Assembly (NCBI RefSeq): GCF_010725885.1
Contig: NZ_AP022600.1
Coordinates: forward strand, 434,001-498,000
DNA from: Mycolicibacterium tokaiense
GTDB lineage: Bacteria > Actinomycetota > Actinomycetes > Mycobacteriales > Mycobacteriaceae
Direction: 5' to 3'
Length of the DNA stretch: 64,000 nucleotides
Shown: piece after piece, positions 18,801-25,498 of the stretch
Layout of the letters: every line of letters begins with the position of its first letter
How positions within the stretch are numbered: the stretch's first letter is position 1
The notes under the pieces: model-generated
Databases searched by the model: none
Seen by the model: only the letters and a program-made list of their open reading frames with translations
What the model was told of the DNA's origin: nothing
Position numbers and translations under genes: made by a program

Positions 18801-21800
18801 CCTCTCCGCGTCCGCGGGTGAATTCGAGCTGCGCACGCGCCGCCGCATGAGCCGACGCTGGGTCGACGAAGTCGCCCCGCATCTCCACCGGCCAATCCCG
18901 TGGATCCAGACCAGCCACCACCGCGTACAACAGACACCAACCGTCGGGATTGACCGGTAGCGGCTCCACCGCAACCAGCTCCAGCTCCACATCCTCTGAA
19001 CCCTGCCGCGGGGGCAGGAGGGAATCCCGTTTCGCTTCCGACTCCGACTCGGATTCCGCGTCCAACTTCGGATCCGATTCGGGCTCGGGTTCCGGCGTCG
19101 AATCCGGCTCCTCGGGCGTGGACTCCGCCTTCAGCGTGGTGTCAGCCTCGACGGGTCGAGCGACGTTATCGCCGGCCGGCTGTCCCCACACGCGCGACGC
19201 CGCGCTCTCGTGGTCATCGAGCACTCGATCGGTCGAGGCTTCGGGCGCCGCCTCGGCACCCACCGCGAGCCGGTTTGCGATCAGTCGCGACTGACCGGTC
19301 AACGTCCGCCAGCGGTCGAAAGGCTCTAAATGTTCTTGCGCGTTGCGTACCTCGGCTGCGGAAAGCTCTCGCCCGGCCCGCTGTTGTGTCGCGTCTGTGA
19401 GCTCGGACAGCTCACCGGCGGTCAAGTTTGATGGCGCCACCGGGCCGCCCGGCCGCCGGGACAGCGGCCCACCCAGGGTGCGGTAGAGCAGATCGATCTG
19501 GTCATCGAGTTGTGGATCTGCCGACGATCGGCCCAGCAACCGGCCCACACCGGCCTCCGCGACAAACTCCGAAGGATTCACCCGAGCATAGGGACTGACT
19601 GCACCCACCGTTGCGCCATGGTCATCTCTGAAGCTTGTCTGGTACAGGTCAGCGAACAGGGCCGGGTTCTGCTGCCAATGCAGTTGGTGCATCAGCTCGT
19701 GCAAGACGATGCCCAGCCCGCGGTGTCGGAGTTCATCGGCAATACCCGGTCGGACACTGCCTTCGGGTGGCGCGGTGATCGCCGGAGAAGTCACGATCAG
19801 TGTGCTGGGCGCAACGAATGCGGCCATTTCGCCACCTTCGCGGGACAGTATCGGTCTCGCGGTGATGTCCAGATCGACAACTCGGCCGGCGTTGTCGGTC
19901 ACGGGTCGTACCTCAACGACACGGTGATACGGCGGCAGATAGACCTCGAGCGTGGTCGCAGGCAGATCGAAACCGCCCTGCTCCATGACGTTCAGCGCAT
20001 CCATGACAAGCCTTTGACGCGGCGCAGCGGTGGGGTCGTCCGCAGAGTGGTGAAACTCCACCGCTGCGCCCCGCCGGGTCAGCTCCACTCCCACCTGCAC
20101 CGCCGGGCCAGCCTTGGCCAGATGTGTCTGCAACTCCGGAAAAGCCGCAAGATGACGCGGGTTCGCTTCGATCAGCCTGGCGAGGGTGTCGTTATCGATG
20201 TCTGTCAAGATGACCCGGGCGCTGCGTTCCACGTTGGCCATCCGGCCTTGGAAATCCGACGTCGCGTTGAGCTGGTAGTGCTCGATTGCCCGCTCCGACA
20301 ACCCTCCCTCCTCGGTACGAGGGAAGATACTGAGGAACCGATCGTCCAGCGAGAGACCGGTCGCCGGAAGGGGGTTGCGCACCACGATCTCCGACAGTCG
20401 CGGCGCCACCGTCAGGTAAGCCGCGGGCTGATCGGCGACCGGCACCAGCTCGCCCTGGCTCGCACGCTCATCATCGCTGAACTCACTGTCCGACTCGAAC
20501 TCCGTTGTCGGCACACGCAGTTCACCCCCGCGACCCTCTGACGGCAGCGCACGAGCAGCTGCGGGTGCACGCGCCGGCTGTTCTTCGACGTGTGCGACCA
20601 CCATGCGACGGCGGGCGTGTTTGTCGGTACCAGGAATGTGCTCGGGCACCGCCTTTCCGCGTGACGTCGGATTGCTGTACGCCACAGCGTCATTGGGTAG
20701 GCCGCTCCGCAGCAACCGTTCTTCGATCCGTGGTCGGAGCTGCGCCAGGACCGCCTGGGCGCGCTGCTGCCCGACGACGCCCGCTCCGGCACTCACCCAT
20801 CCATCGTTGCCACCGCCCTGCACATGCAAAGTCACGCCGGGTTGTCCCGCCACGTGGCGGCGCTGCGCCTGCGCCACAACATGGTCGGCGAATGCGTCGA
20901 TTGCCTGGGTATAAGCCGCACCGACAGTCTTGCCCGTCTTGGGAAACGGCACGTACAATCTTCCGTCCCGCACGCCGTGATCCAGCGGTAGCGCTTCGTC
21001 CGACGCGGAATCGAGTCCCATATCGGCGAGGTACCGATCCCACGGGTCACGCTCGTCCGTATCGGTGTCGACGATCTCGTCGTCACGCCGGAACTGCATA
21101 CTCTCCAGGTCGCTCTCAGGAGAGTCGGATTCCACGTCCGTGAGGTCATCGCGACCTCCCACGGGCCCCATCAGCAGCGGAGGTGCACCGTCGTTGGGCA
21201 GGTCGGGATTGAAGTGCTCGGTGTTCATCACAACGGGCCCATAACGCAGCCGCGACGGCCCCTCACCCTCGCTGTCGGGCCCGTCCGGTGCGAAGACCTC
21301 GACGGCGCTGACGATGTTCTCTCGCCGGATCCCACCGGGGAACGAGATCTCCGTTTGGTAGTCTGATGACCGGATACCGACGGTCCTGTTCACATCGACC
21401 CCGCCGGGCGCGTCGATGGTGTAGCGATACACCGGGCCCTCTGGCGTTTTCGTTCTCAAGTAGCCGAGGTGGGGGTCCCGGGTGGTGGAGATGAAAAGCG
21501 TGTTCTTGCTGTTGTGCCGGTAGTCCTCGCGGATCGCGAAGCCCTCTTCGAAGATGACATCGGGGGGTCGACTGTCCTCCCGGTACAGGAGACCGTCGTC
21601 GTCGCGGAAGTAGATCGCACCCTCGGGATTGCCGATCCCGTACAACCCGCTCACGTCGGTCGGGTCGACGGTGTGGTCGATCTGAGGACTGGGTCGCGGA
21701 GGCGGCATGGGACTGGCCTCCATCTGCGCGCGAACATCGTCCCAGCTGGCCGCCAACCCCGGGTGCAGCGGCAGGTCTGCCACCTCGTCGATGCGCACCC

Positions 21801-24800
21801 AGCGCAACCTGCCCTCACCGTTCGACGTGGCCCTCATCGGATACGGGACATCGGCGACCACGGTTGAATAGGTCCAGTCGATCCCCGGTGCCGTAGCGGT
21901 GACGGCGTGCGCGCGCACCGTGATCCGGTCGGCCGGCACGCCCGCTTCTTCCTGTGTCTCGCGCAGTGCCGCCTGCTCCACGGTTTCGTCGCGGTTCCTG
22001 GCTCCACCGGGCAGCCCCCAGGTGCCACCCTGGTCGGACCACTGCGCACGTTGTTGCAACAGCACCATGGGTGCACCGTCGTGGCCCCACGCCCGCAGGA
22101 GCAGGCCCGCGGCGCCGTAGCGGCCCCAGTGCAGAACGCCGTCGGTATCCCTCACCCACCCGTCGCCGTCTGTGTCGTCGGGGTTATCACCCTTCGGTGC
22201 GCGTGACGTTTCCCGAGGCTGGTCGTCGGGGTCGAACTGCCTTGGCGCGGCGGATGTACGCGCGTTGTCGGCCGTCGTGAGCCACCGCGGGGGGATCGAA
22301 AGCTGGCTGTTGGCAGTGCGTTCCACCATCCACAGGTGTCGCGGGCGCAGACGCGGATCGTGACCCAGCACGTCCGACGCCATCATTCCACCGTCCCCGT
22401 CGTGCACCCCGGTGTTCCGGGTACGCCGACGTAGCGCGATCCTCGGATCAAGCCCTTCATCGGGCACCCCGAGGTAGTGCAGGATCTCGTGGGCCAGAAC
22501 ATTCTCGGTGGCATCCGGATGCCACGAGGTCTGTGTGGTCTCGTCGAAATTGCCCACGCGCACTGCGGCGTGGGCGCCCGTGCCGGTGAACTCGACACGG
22601 ACGCGGAACTCGTCCCCGCTGGGCAGGCGGTGACCTCGGTTCAGCAGCCTGTCGACCCCGGCTTCGGCCTTGCGCTGCACGTCGGCCAGAGTGTCAGGCC
22701 CGAGAGCGGGGTCGTGCTCCAGCGACAGACTCAGCTTCACCGTGTATTCCTGCACGAACTTGTCGGGAGCCACCTCGATACGCCGCAGGTCATACCGGAT
22801 CAGGGTGGTGTGCGGGGTCGGCATGCGAGTGGGTGTGCTGTCGGAAAGCACATTCGCGACTTCGGTGTCCACGGTCTGAACGAACACATCCGCACGCTGG
22901 GCGTCGATGTGTTCGCGCGGCGTCGGTTCCACCGGGTCGAACCAGTCCGCCGTCGCGTCGGAACTGTGGCGCCATGTTTCGTCGTCGGGCACATCAACAT
23001 TCGATTTATGTTGCGCCGCTGTCGACGTGCGGCGAGATTCCGGCTTGGGGGGTGTGACAGCCTGCGGGGGTGTGGACCCACCCACCAGACCGACGACGAC
23101 CTGAGGTTGTTCGTCGGCCGTCGTGCGTGATGTCGCTGGGGAGGCCGCACTGGTTGCCACGCTCGACACAGCCGTAGGTGCTGAGTTCACCGACGCACCC
23201 GGCCCTGCGAGCGATGCTTTAGCCGGCGAGCCAGGATTGGCGGTACTGCTCTGGTTCGAAGCACTGCCCTGATTCGCGGTACCGCTCTGATTCGCGGCAC
23301 TGCTCTGATTCGCGGTGGCGGCAGCGTTGGCCGCACCGCTGTGGTTGGCCGCCCCAACAGGGGTGGAGGAGGGTGAGGGTGTCGATGCAGACGAAGGCGA
23401 CGTTGCAGTGGGCGGTGTGGCGGGGCTCGGAGTGGCCGCCACGCTCGGTGTGGTTGCCGGTGGTGGGGTGACGCCGAGTGGTGTCGTAGCAGAGGTGGCC
23501 GTGGGCGGTGGTGTTCCGACCACGGACTCGGCAGCAGGCGACGTCACCTGACTCGTACTGCCGCCCAGGTCGGTTGACGTCGACCCGGCGCGCGGGGCGG
23601 CACCGTCCAGCGACGTAACGGGAAGCTGTGAATCGCTCTGCGGCGGAGGTGCATCGGTAACAGGCGAAGAGTTCGACGGCGAACCCTCGTCGGTCGAGGC
23701 ACCCTGATCGACCGTCGAGCGCTCCGTTGAGGCGGGAGGCGTCGATTGTGCATCAGGCGACGCCGCAGTGGCATCCGTTGTGAGCGGCGCCGAGGAGGTG
23801 CCCGGTTGCCGCTGATCAGGTCCCGGGCTCGACGTGTGGCCAGGCTGGGAATCGTGCTGGCTCCGGGTCGAGTCACCGGGGTCGCCGACGAGATGCACCG
23901 CGGCGTCTCCGGGACTGCTCACGGTGGCGTCACCGGAGTCGCTCACGCCGAGGTTCAGGCCGTTCTGACCCGCCGTCTGCGGTGACACGGTGTGATTGCC
24001 CGTGTGTTCAGCCGATGTGCCCTGCGGCGAAGAATGGACGCCGCGCTCGTCCGTGTGCTGCGATGACGAATTCGATTGAAAACCAGACTGTTGAGCCTGG
24101 GCACCACTGGACTCCTGCTGAGACGCCGACTGGTCGGCACGCCCGCTTCCCTCGGCCGTTTGCGGATTGCTCGGCGCGCCCGTCTGGCTGCCCGGCGACG
24201 GCTGCGAGCCGGGCCGTTGCTGACCTTCGCCACCGCCATGCACCGTAGACGGGTTGTCGCGGGTCTGGGGTGTATCGGCAGGCGGAGGTGTGCTCGTCGA
24301 ACCGTCCGCTGTCGCTGAGGGCGAATTGGCAGGGTTGTTGGTGCCGAGTTGGTCGTAGCGCGGGGGCGACCCGCTGGGATCGTCCTTGGCATACGGAGGC
24401 GGTACGTCGGAGGGGTCGGATTCACCAGAAACCTTGGCCTCCGGCCCCTTGCCGTCTGGACCCTTGCCATCGGAATCGAAGGCATGGCTCTTGCCCGCGT
24501 CCGGATCGATCGGAGCATTCTCCGCGGCGGAGTTCTTTCCGCCGTGCGAGCTCTCGATGCCGCCCGAGACCGCGCCCAGGGCTCCGCCGGCGAAGATCTC
24601 GCCGGCATCCAGGTTGCCACCCACGGCCACGGCGCCGACGGTGCCGGCCACGACTTCAGCTCCGTAGGAAGCCCCGGCACCTGCGGCGGCGTTACCGATT
24701 CCGCTGCCGCCGTGTTTGCCACCCAACGCTCCGAACGCCGGGCCGTGAAACGCCCCGGCCGCCGCCCCACCCGCAGCTGCGCCCTTGGCCGCGTCACCGA

Positions 24801-25449
24801 CGTCGTCCCAGTCGATCTCGTCCTTGTGCCCCTGGTCGATCTGGTACTTCTGGATGGACAAGTTGATGATGAGCTCTTCGGCGATCTCCTGCGCACTCTG
24901 TGTCGCAACCTGACCGAGCAGACGGGACACGGCGGTCTTGGTCAGGGCCTCGATCACCTTGCGCACCAACGCGCGCATCAATTGACTGAACAGCATGCGG
25001 ATAGCCGCCAAGGTGAGCACCTCGATGACGGGTATCCACGCCAGAGAGCCACCGAATGTCCACGGCGCCATCGCGATCGCGTACAAGATCTCCGCTGCCG
25101 CCATGGCCAATCCAACCAGGATCTCGATTTTGGAGGCCTCTATCTGGGTGCCGGCCGCACGCGCCGTCTCGCCCAGCGCCTCCATCGCTTCGACCAGCTT
25201 GTCCACCGAGTATTCCCCGTCGAAGAGCTTGGCGAACTCCTCCTCGGCGGTGGCGGCGGTCTCCCCCGTGATGACCGACATGGTTGCGCTGCGGACTCGG
25301 TTCAAATCGGGAATCAGGTCCGACATCTCCGAGGCCGAGGCCTTCCAGTGCTCACCGATGCGCCACAGACCGTCCTCATCGCCCTGAGGCCACTTGCTGC
25401 CTGCGAGGTATGAGATCCACTGCAGTGAGGGAGGAATGTCGATGGACAT
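9859..25449 (-). CDS. Giant (5,196-residue) ESX-associated multidomain polymorphic-toxin-like protein
   Basis: One uninterrupted reading frame from ATG 25449, roughly 0.55 MDa. Approximate order: 1-300 CpnT/WXG100-like N-terminus with hydrophobic helices; 310-820 Ser/Thr/Pro/Gln linker; 870-1060 zincin with HEILHYLGVPDE; 1090-1240 Nudix; 1265-1390 ADP-ribosyltransferase; 1490-1620 OmpA-like; 1680-2000 second zincin with HELMH; 2160-2460 OTU protease; 2467-2610 Pro/Lys/Glu/Asp repeat; 2615-3140 hydrophobic module; 3258-3555 second OTU; 3570-4090 second hydrophobic module; 4400-4750 DUF1023-type hydrolase; 4820-5093 two OmpA-like domains; acidic DSDSDSE tail. It is the last gene of the ESX substrate operon, 49 bases after a small WXG/EspC-like gene, as cpnT follows esxF/esxE in M. 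tuberculosis. Export by the adjacent ESX machine and an effector role are inferred. No frameshift or stop interrupts it. Confidence 0.85.
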   Translation of the reverse strand: MSIDIPPSLQWISYLAGSKWPQGDEDGLWRIGEHWKASASEMSDLIPDLNRVRSATMSVITGETAATAEEEFAKLFDGEYSVDKLVEAMEALGETARAAGTQIEASKIEILVGLAMAAAEILYAIAMAPWTFGGSLAWIPVIEVLTLAAIRMLFSQLMRALVRKVIEALTKTAVSRLLGQVATQSAQEIAEELIINLSIQKYQIDQGHKDEIDWDDVGDAAKGAAAGGAAAGAFHGPAFGALGGKHGGSGIGNAAAGAGASYGAEVVAGTVGAVAVGGNLDAGEIFAGGALGAVSGGIESSHGGKNSAAENAPIDPDAGKSHAFDSDGKGPDGKGPEAKVSGESDPSDVPPPYAKDDPSGSPPRYDQLGTNNPANSPSATADGSTSTPPPADTPQTRDNPSTVHGGGEGQQRPGSQPSPGSQTGAPSNPQTAEGSGRADQSASQQESSGAQAQQSGFQSNSSSQHTDERGVHSSPQGTSAEHTGNHTVSPQTAGQNGLNLGVSDSGDATVSSPGDAAVHLVGDPGDSTRSQHDSQPGHTSSPGPDQRQPGTSSAPLTTDATAASPDAQSTPPASTERSTVDQGASTDEGSPSNSSPVTDAPPPQSDSQLPVTSLDGAAPRAGSTSTDLGGSTSQVTSPAAESVVGTPPPTATSATTPLGVTPPPATTPSVAATPSPATPPTATSPSSASTPSPSSTPVGAANHSGAANAAATANQSSAANQSGTANQGSASNQSSTANPGSPAKASLAGPGASVNSAPTAVSSVATSAASPATSRTTADEQPQVVVGLVGGSTPPQAVTPPKPESRRTSTAAQHKSNVDVPDDETWRHSSDATADWFDPVEPTPREHIDAQRADVFVQTVDTEVANVLSDSTPTRMPTPHTTLIRYDLRRIEVAPDKFVQEYTVKLSLSLEHDPALGPDTLADVQRKAEAGVDRLLNRGHRLPSGDEFRVRVEFTGTGAHAAVRVGNFDETTQTSWHPDATENVLAHEILHYLGVPDEGLDPRIALRRRTRNTGVHDGDGGMMASDVLGHDPRLRPRHLWMVERTANSQLSIPPRWLTTADNARTSAAPRQFDPDDQPRETSRAPKGDNPDDTDGDGWVRDTDGVLHWGRYGAAGLLLRAWGHDGAPMVLLQQRAQWSDQGGTWGLPGGARNRDETVEQAALRETQEEAGVPADRITVRAHAVTATAPGIDWTYSTVVADVPYPMRATSNGEGRLRWVRIDEVADLPLHPGLAASWDDVRAQMEASPMPPPRPSPQIDHTVDPTDVSGLYGIGNPEGAIYFRDDDGLLYREDSRPPDVIFEEGFAIREDYRHNSKNTLFISTTRDPHLGYLRTKTPEGPVYRYTIDAPGGVDVNRTVGIRSSDYQTEISFPGGIRRENIVSAVEVFAPDGPDSEGEGPSRLRYGPVVMNTEHFNPDLPNDGAPPLLMGPVGGRDDLTDVESDSPESDLESMQFRRDDEIVDTDTDERDPWDRYLADMGLDSASDEALPLDHGVRDGRLYVPFPKTGKTVGAAYTQAIDAFADHVVAQAQRRHVAGQPGVTLHVQGGGNDGWVSAGAGVVGQQRAQAVLAQLRPRIEERLLRSGLPNDAVAYSNPTSRGKAVPEHIPGTDKHARRRMVVAHVEEQPARAPAAARALPSEGRGGELRVPTTEFESDSEFSDDERASQGELVPVADQPAAYLTVAPRLSEIVVRNPLPATGLSLDDRFLSIFPRTEEGGLSERAIEHYQLNATSDFQGRMANVERSARVILTDIDNDTLARLIEANPRHLAAFPELQTHLAKAGPAVQVGVELTRRGAAVEFHHSADDPTAAPRQRLVMDALNVMEQGGFDLPATTLEVYLPPYHRVVEVRPVTDNAGRVVDLDITARPILSREGGEMAAFVAPSTLIVTSPAITAPPEGSVRPGIADELRHRGLGIVLHELMHQLHWQQNPALFADLYQTSFRDDHGATVGAVSPYARVNPSEFVAEAGVGRLLGRSSADPQLDDQIDLLYRTLGGPLSRRPGGPVAPSNLTAGELSELTDATQQRAGRELSAAEVRNAQEHLEPFDRWRTLTGQSRLIANRLAVGAEAAPEASTDRVLDDHESAASRVWGQPAGDNVARPVEADTTLKAESTPEEPDSTPEPEPESDPKLDAESESESEAKRDSLLPPRQGSEDVELELVAVEPLPVNPDGWCLLYAVVAGLDPRDWPVEMRGDFVDPASAHAAARAQLEFTRGRGEVPASSPLGRAARALHGLVVRAVSDSPPGRWGGEVVLPFRRSEERMRALQREAASLGRADLLARLNSLSAAVVTPSDSLSLTALQEVYVRQRAAELRDTNGLPASEALLQAEAEVAMVRDPQGRLVLADTSLGVRSVVQYLQRNGVVIRANELDDEDLRAVYVDTMVSRPMTAPEHAGLLAALQRWKPNSAGWNNDFGEMFLPLVAHTLGVRIRNRNNAGLQDVGPAATGRAVDVFYNGTSHYDAARPVESDTASEVDSATKSTPNPENKPDPEPDFKPEPEAEPKPEPEQDPEPKPKPKSGPEQEQDPEPKPKSGPESETEPEQDPKPDPKPEPDPKPDPKPEPDPKPDPKLEPKPKPDPDPKPEPDPKPEPDPKPEPDPDPKPEPDPKPEPPSETDPDDAAHVREALARHDAARTNGDQERGGRPTKGKGRWRAAMEATSAYQDLAPHDDAEFMEFLGQLTFPGTDVPLLQFLSDELSALAGQMDSRDVEASTSNAQPSDGPHRQTYVRMRTSVAPALRDAASSADVLRNRPVYDWPRSLKTLGVAAGMTVLSVAPWVYAVSEKERAYIAALVSGFSKVIPRDIGMLLYPYANLRLLANYARDSTLPWLSEAPWAFALRYPKLEDGKAFGWTMFGVAILWYFSLGYGPSAWQRRGSLPFTSKRAVRTGDEALPSRADIGDGTPMAREDLVAPARRLDRAVAVLREAVQQFQADDRGQAISENLRTQIQFVDDDVRWARQWLDGLQGIKPTRFWSQANPEWLAKAAFLLPHLLVHTIAPAAGWYSDKLTFASSTADAAYVLSRAIAVVLDPSRSADDAREVFTNLTSEGLPGVLVDLATIITTLQGKKEAVWGNPRAYPVVMAAYGLLSMTYAAWIGEWMANHFAAGISRLPAAFSWFVAVASLMPSFVSGLFAATGRATESTAEVAEAGSPIEMSDMVAPRDFRWIDSHWETVREHPDFRERLQAVHRWLSPGGGELTEEGYRLDAYRDQPAAQAALRVLYMWHRSGETAARDFAARQKVVSLRGGAPKEQQVKAAPADAENLIRVPGDGWCLLNAVTLSTPPELWPPAWVPDSMTAAQAHSTALDQARSRNPSALAGGPLEHARSALYAQVRQFVLDRGGRGLPDRAVQLFRGNHAERTRLENWVAAAGVPELRERLSALGLDENHRVESEEWLSPDGLRERYVTERTRELTRSRGRAEAQRLARHEAGIEADGRRNAEPQVGQQAQFEYLRNRGRVPTIGDLRGIEDLRVAVRTASTRRLTDMEYAHLLEAVESWGEWGWTSSFGDMFSTLVAHTLNVQVHDVVNGSRVGPENTSRTVDVRYNGHNHYDGNLPVVERDNPDGALDDHIRRTVDAALPARDVEEATRPETSGSGVTSTLGRANPVPPAVALATATTIYRDVAHRDDAAFVQILRQDLTDPETGRPVLASLMEDLEDLHALAAAHPRRSLSESEQTAYRMLHNVAGAIVGKAMGSVQGLLRDEGRLIRARNALLPIVLMAPPYIAPVLQNPQALNFVSLIAGTHTKAALTMGGLARHATYSARLMSETAFDLVLPLNVPGFVNLGPIMDRSLLTGENPRLSVGEWAAISGSLQGLVFFAAGFADYLPRLADSVLSLAVGAGLPMPETERIALAKGRLRLLSDSDSSRAADAGAVESQPVYLTQEALSRRISSLRSRFTMIERAQHLFEERGAHVSESTERQISLIGKDILQLERLAAQLVDVPPAPSVGNVDFWPKFGYALVTATVRGGGIAASVLARNPLAMSTVVPASTYLIVRTVTEMLDPSVTAADAAKQFIHFTPPALVAILPGVVNALSGGETFRSIDNAYPWLLYTLGMSATYADRLAEGVAWLSSSAVGAGQRYLPQALAAVTSWRSSSTPTGQIAPAETNSSSDAEESPESMGAAGVPGGFTPDPRHPAPPRSPSDDAADGSTVQEESRGAPSQDVASKDVDDLDEEWGAVGVPGGFSLSSATDTPAFAERPEAARDLGALSAHLASQSKPRSAVREAADTRTRPPEAPVARPLARPSLLGPDTWSALKSTATRINDREPTKDSDRVRRVRFALPSDAEDSDDHSPTGDHDQRQEKSQGEGRQSKPTAESAPRRAPGAGVSFLTMPEDRSEHVMARDIPRFEPDREVDGSTRALSRQALRKRVSPTDTHFVGPDRLVDANLIRPPRGNAGGSAATARLNARWWQALSGEERRAMITAYPEQVGNAEGLPPQVRDEANRQALADARAREAANPSRLPAFITRLDAVHSALRHAGHRSQASDGGRPMVLSFEPEAYSRDGRILVAVGGDPYRASSVSWIVPGMTTTMASLGNLLDDAMNLVDSARAEGAPDPVVIVWIGYDAPSGWRSVRVTGRGLAEAGGEVLHADISAFNAGRDPNAPDGSRFSNNHVFAHSYGSTTTSFAGRDGRLAEQVRTITLLGSPGAGPQRTAADFGIGTNVFVASSSRDPVTALGRTPDPSAMIGQGIDPALQQFGARRLASEFPRSMDEMSTVMTHTSYYRYLDAMGSRSQSLTNFGRIVAGRQDGLDGDDHRVTGRPLLGIGRTHEPAIEPSAGRRWWGLNWGAPATTPDANTTGSERDSDNGALDVDAPIELQFREKAKTLDDREVRTVHARATQIALQATQRYQANPASTRLVVYVDVGGNGRRWPFQGWPYNGRPTTVGERRAAEIHRVLEEEVHRQLRDGGVPTSQVTFRAESRGRGIPGTAGRPHDFGSDETARRVVVIRTEEEAPVTDGEVHVDFAERSTQLGDVQRDELQPFLDHVVNEAVRRSVASQGAVVVHADGGGNGGNVLHKADSVGMERARATLEFLETAIRVRLGERGIHPSMVRFDQPTSRGKTLPGGAPASGNRATDAPATRRVTVRLAEVPTGHQEVDASDPPRLDDLPLQAARSESAEASVAPATTSTLTPPIAVLDDESIDREAQSRGPQASSSRGRSSLGRDPIEGGFFLDVRSSRGPGKSWLSFDSDSDSE
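10160..11000 (-). other. Giant protein domains: OmpA-like copies 2 and 3
   Basis: Copy 2 (about 4820-4950) has RLVVYVDVGGNGRRWPF, ERRAAEIHRVLEEEV and ARRVVVIR. Copy 3 (about 4960-5093) has VHVDFAERSTQLG, VVVHADGGGNGGN, PTSRGKTLPGG and TRRVTVRL. They resemble copy 1 at about 1494-1620. Confidence 0.55.
11210..12250 (-). other. Giant protein domain: DUF1023-type alpha/beta hydrolase
   Basis: Residues about 4400-4750. HVFAHSYGSTTTSFAG places the nucleophile serine at about 4615, IVPGMTTTMASLGN and VIVWIGYDAPSGW are the family's upstream blocks, and VFVASSSRDPVTALG plus TAVMTH-like MSTVMTHTSYY could supply Asp and His. DUF1023 hydrolases recur in actinobacterial type VII-associated proteins. Confidence 0.7.
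13190..15690 (-). other. Giant protein module B: second OTU protease plus hydrophobic region
   Basis: Second OTU, about residues 3258-3555: DGWCLLNAV and RYNGHNHYD keep the catalytic Asp, Cys and His. The following region starts YRDVAHRDDAAFVQIL, has hydrophobic segments near 3715, 3820, 3970 and 4060, and contains MLDPSVTAADAAKQF. Domain order and these matches show a duplication of module A, now well diverged. Confidence 0.7.
16030..18970 (-). other. Giant protein module A: OTU protease, charged repeat, hydrophobic region
   Basis: OTU-like cysteine protease, about residues 2160-2460: DGWCLLYAV holds the catalytic Asp and Cys, and FYNGTSHYD the catalytic His. After a Pro/Lys/Glu/Asp repeat, a region begins YQDLAPHDDAEFMEFL and contains at least five hydrophobic segments (about 2760, 2850, 2985, 3085, 3120). 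The segment VLDPSRSADDAREVF is matched in module B. Confidence 0.7.
17628..17990 (-). repeat. In-frame tandem repeat encoding Pro/Lys/Glu/Asp units
   Basis: Imperfect tandem units such as DPKPEP, DPKPDPKPEP and EPEQDPEPKPK, about 120 codons. The plus strand shows recurrent GGGTCCGGCTCGGGCTTC-type units of 12-18 bases. It is an extended, rod-like linker between the first OTU domain and hydrophobic module A. Such DNA is prone to length variation. Confidence 0.9.
19440..20420 (-). other. Giant protein domain: zincin metalloprotease 2
   Basis: Residues about 1680-2005. GIVLHELMHQLHWQQNP carries HExxH (about 1916-1920), and NPSEFVAEAGV about 40 residues later provides a glutamate in the position of the third ligand of gluzincins. 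The type thus differs from the first zincin, which uses HExxHxxGxxD. Confidence 0.65.
20590..20970 (-). other. Giant protein domain: OmpA-like copy 1
   Basis: Residues about 1494-1620: a strand LYVPFP, a helix AYTQAIDAFADHVVAQAQRR, then VTLHVQGGGNDG, a second helix QQRAQAVLAQLRPRIEERL and SNPTSRGKAVP, ending ARRRMVVAHV. The order of strand, helix, GGGN loop, helix and terminal RRxxV is OmpA-like and recurs twice near the C-terminus. A peptidoglycan-binding role is typical of the family. Confidence 0.55.
21290..22170 (-). other. Giant protein domains: Nudix hydrolase followed by ADP-ribosyltransferase
   Basis: Nudix, residues about 1090-1240: the box GARNRDETVEQAAL-RETQEEAGV fits G-x5-E-x7-REUxEExGU exactly. 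ADP-ribosyltransferase, about 1265-1390: LYREDSRPPDVIFEEGF (NAD-binding Arg), FISTTRD (STT), and QTEISFPGGI (Q-x-E catalytic motif), with YRYTIDAPGGVDVN between. The pattern is that of the scabin/pierisin subgroup, which modifies guanine in DNA or nucleotides. All key residues are present, so both domains look active. Confidence 0.75.
22270..22842 (-). other. Giant protein domain: zincin metalloprotease 1
   Basis: Residues about 870-1060. AHEILHYLGVPDE supplies HExxHxxGxxD zinc ligands (His at about 984 and 988), and GGMMAS some 30 residues later looks like a Met-turn, so a metzincin-like fold is likely. Such domains in large toxins often process the toxin itself or cleave a target. Confidence 0.65.
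24540..25449 (-). other. Giant protein domain: CpnT/WXG100-like N-terminal export module
   Basis: Residues 1-303. An opening helical part (WPQGDEDGLWRIGEHWK to FAKLF) is followed by two hydrophobic helices (about 108-155, including ILVGLAMAAAEILYAIAMAP) and then EIDWDDVGDAAKGAAAGGAA and a Gly/Ala-rich stretch. This layout is shared by N-termini of large type VII-exported toxins such as CpnT. The Gly/Ala stretch grades into a low-complexity Ser/Thr/Pro/Gln linker down to about 22990. Confidence 0.7.
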
Positions 25450-25498
25450 GACGATTCAGGCGCCCTCGGACCACGATTGCGCCGACGGGACCGCGCAG

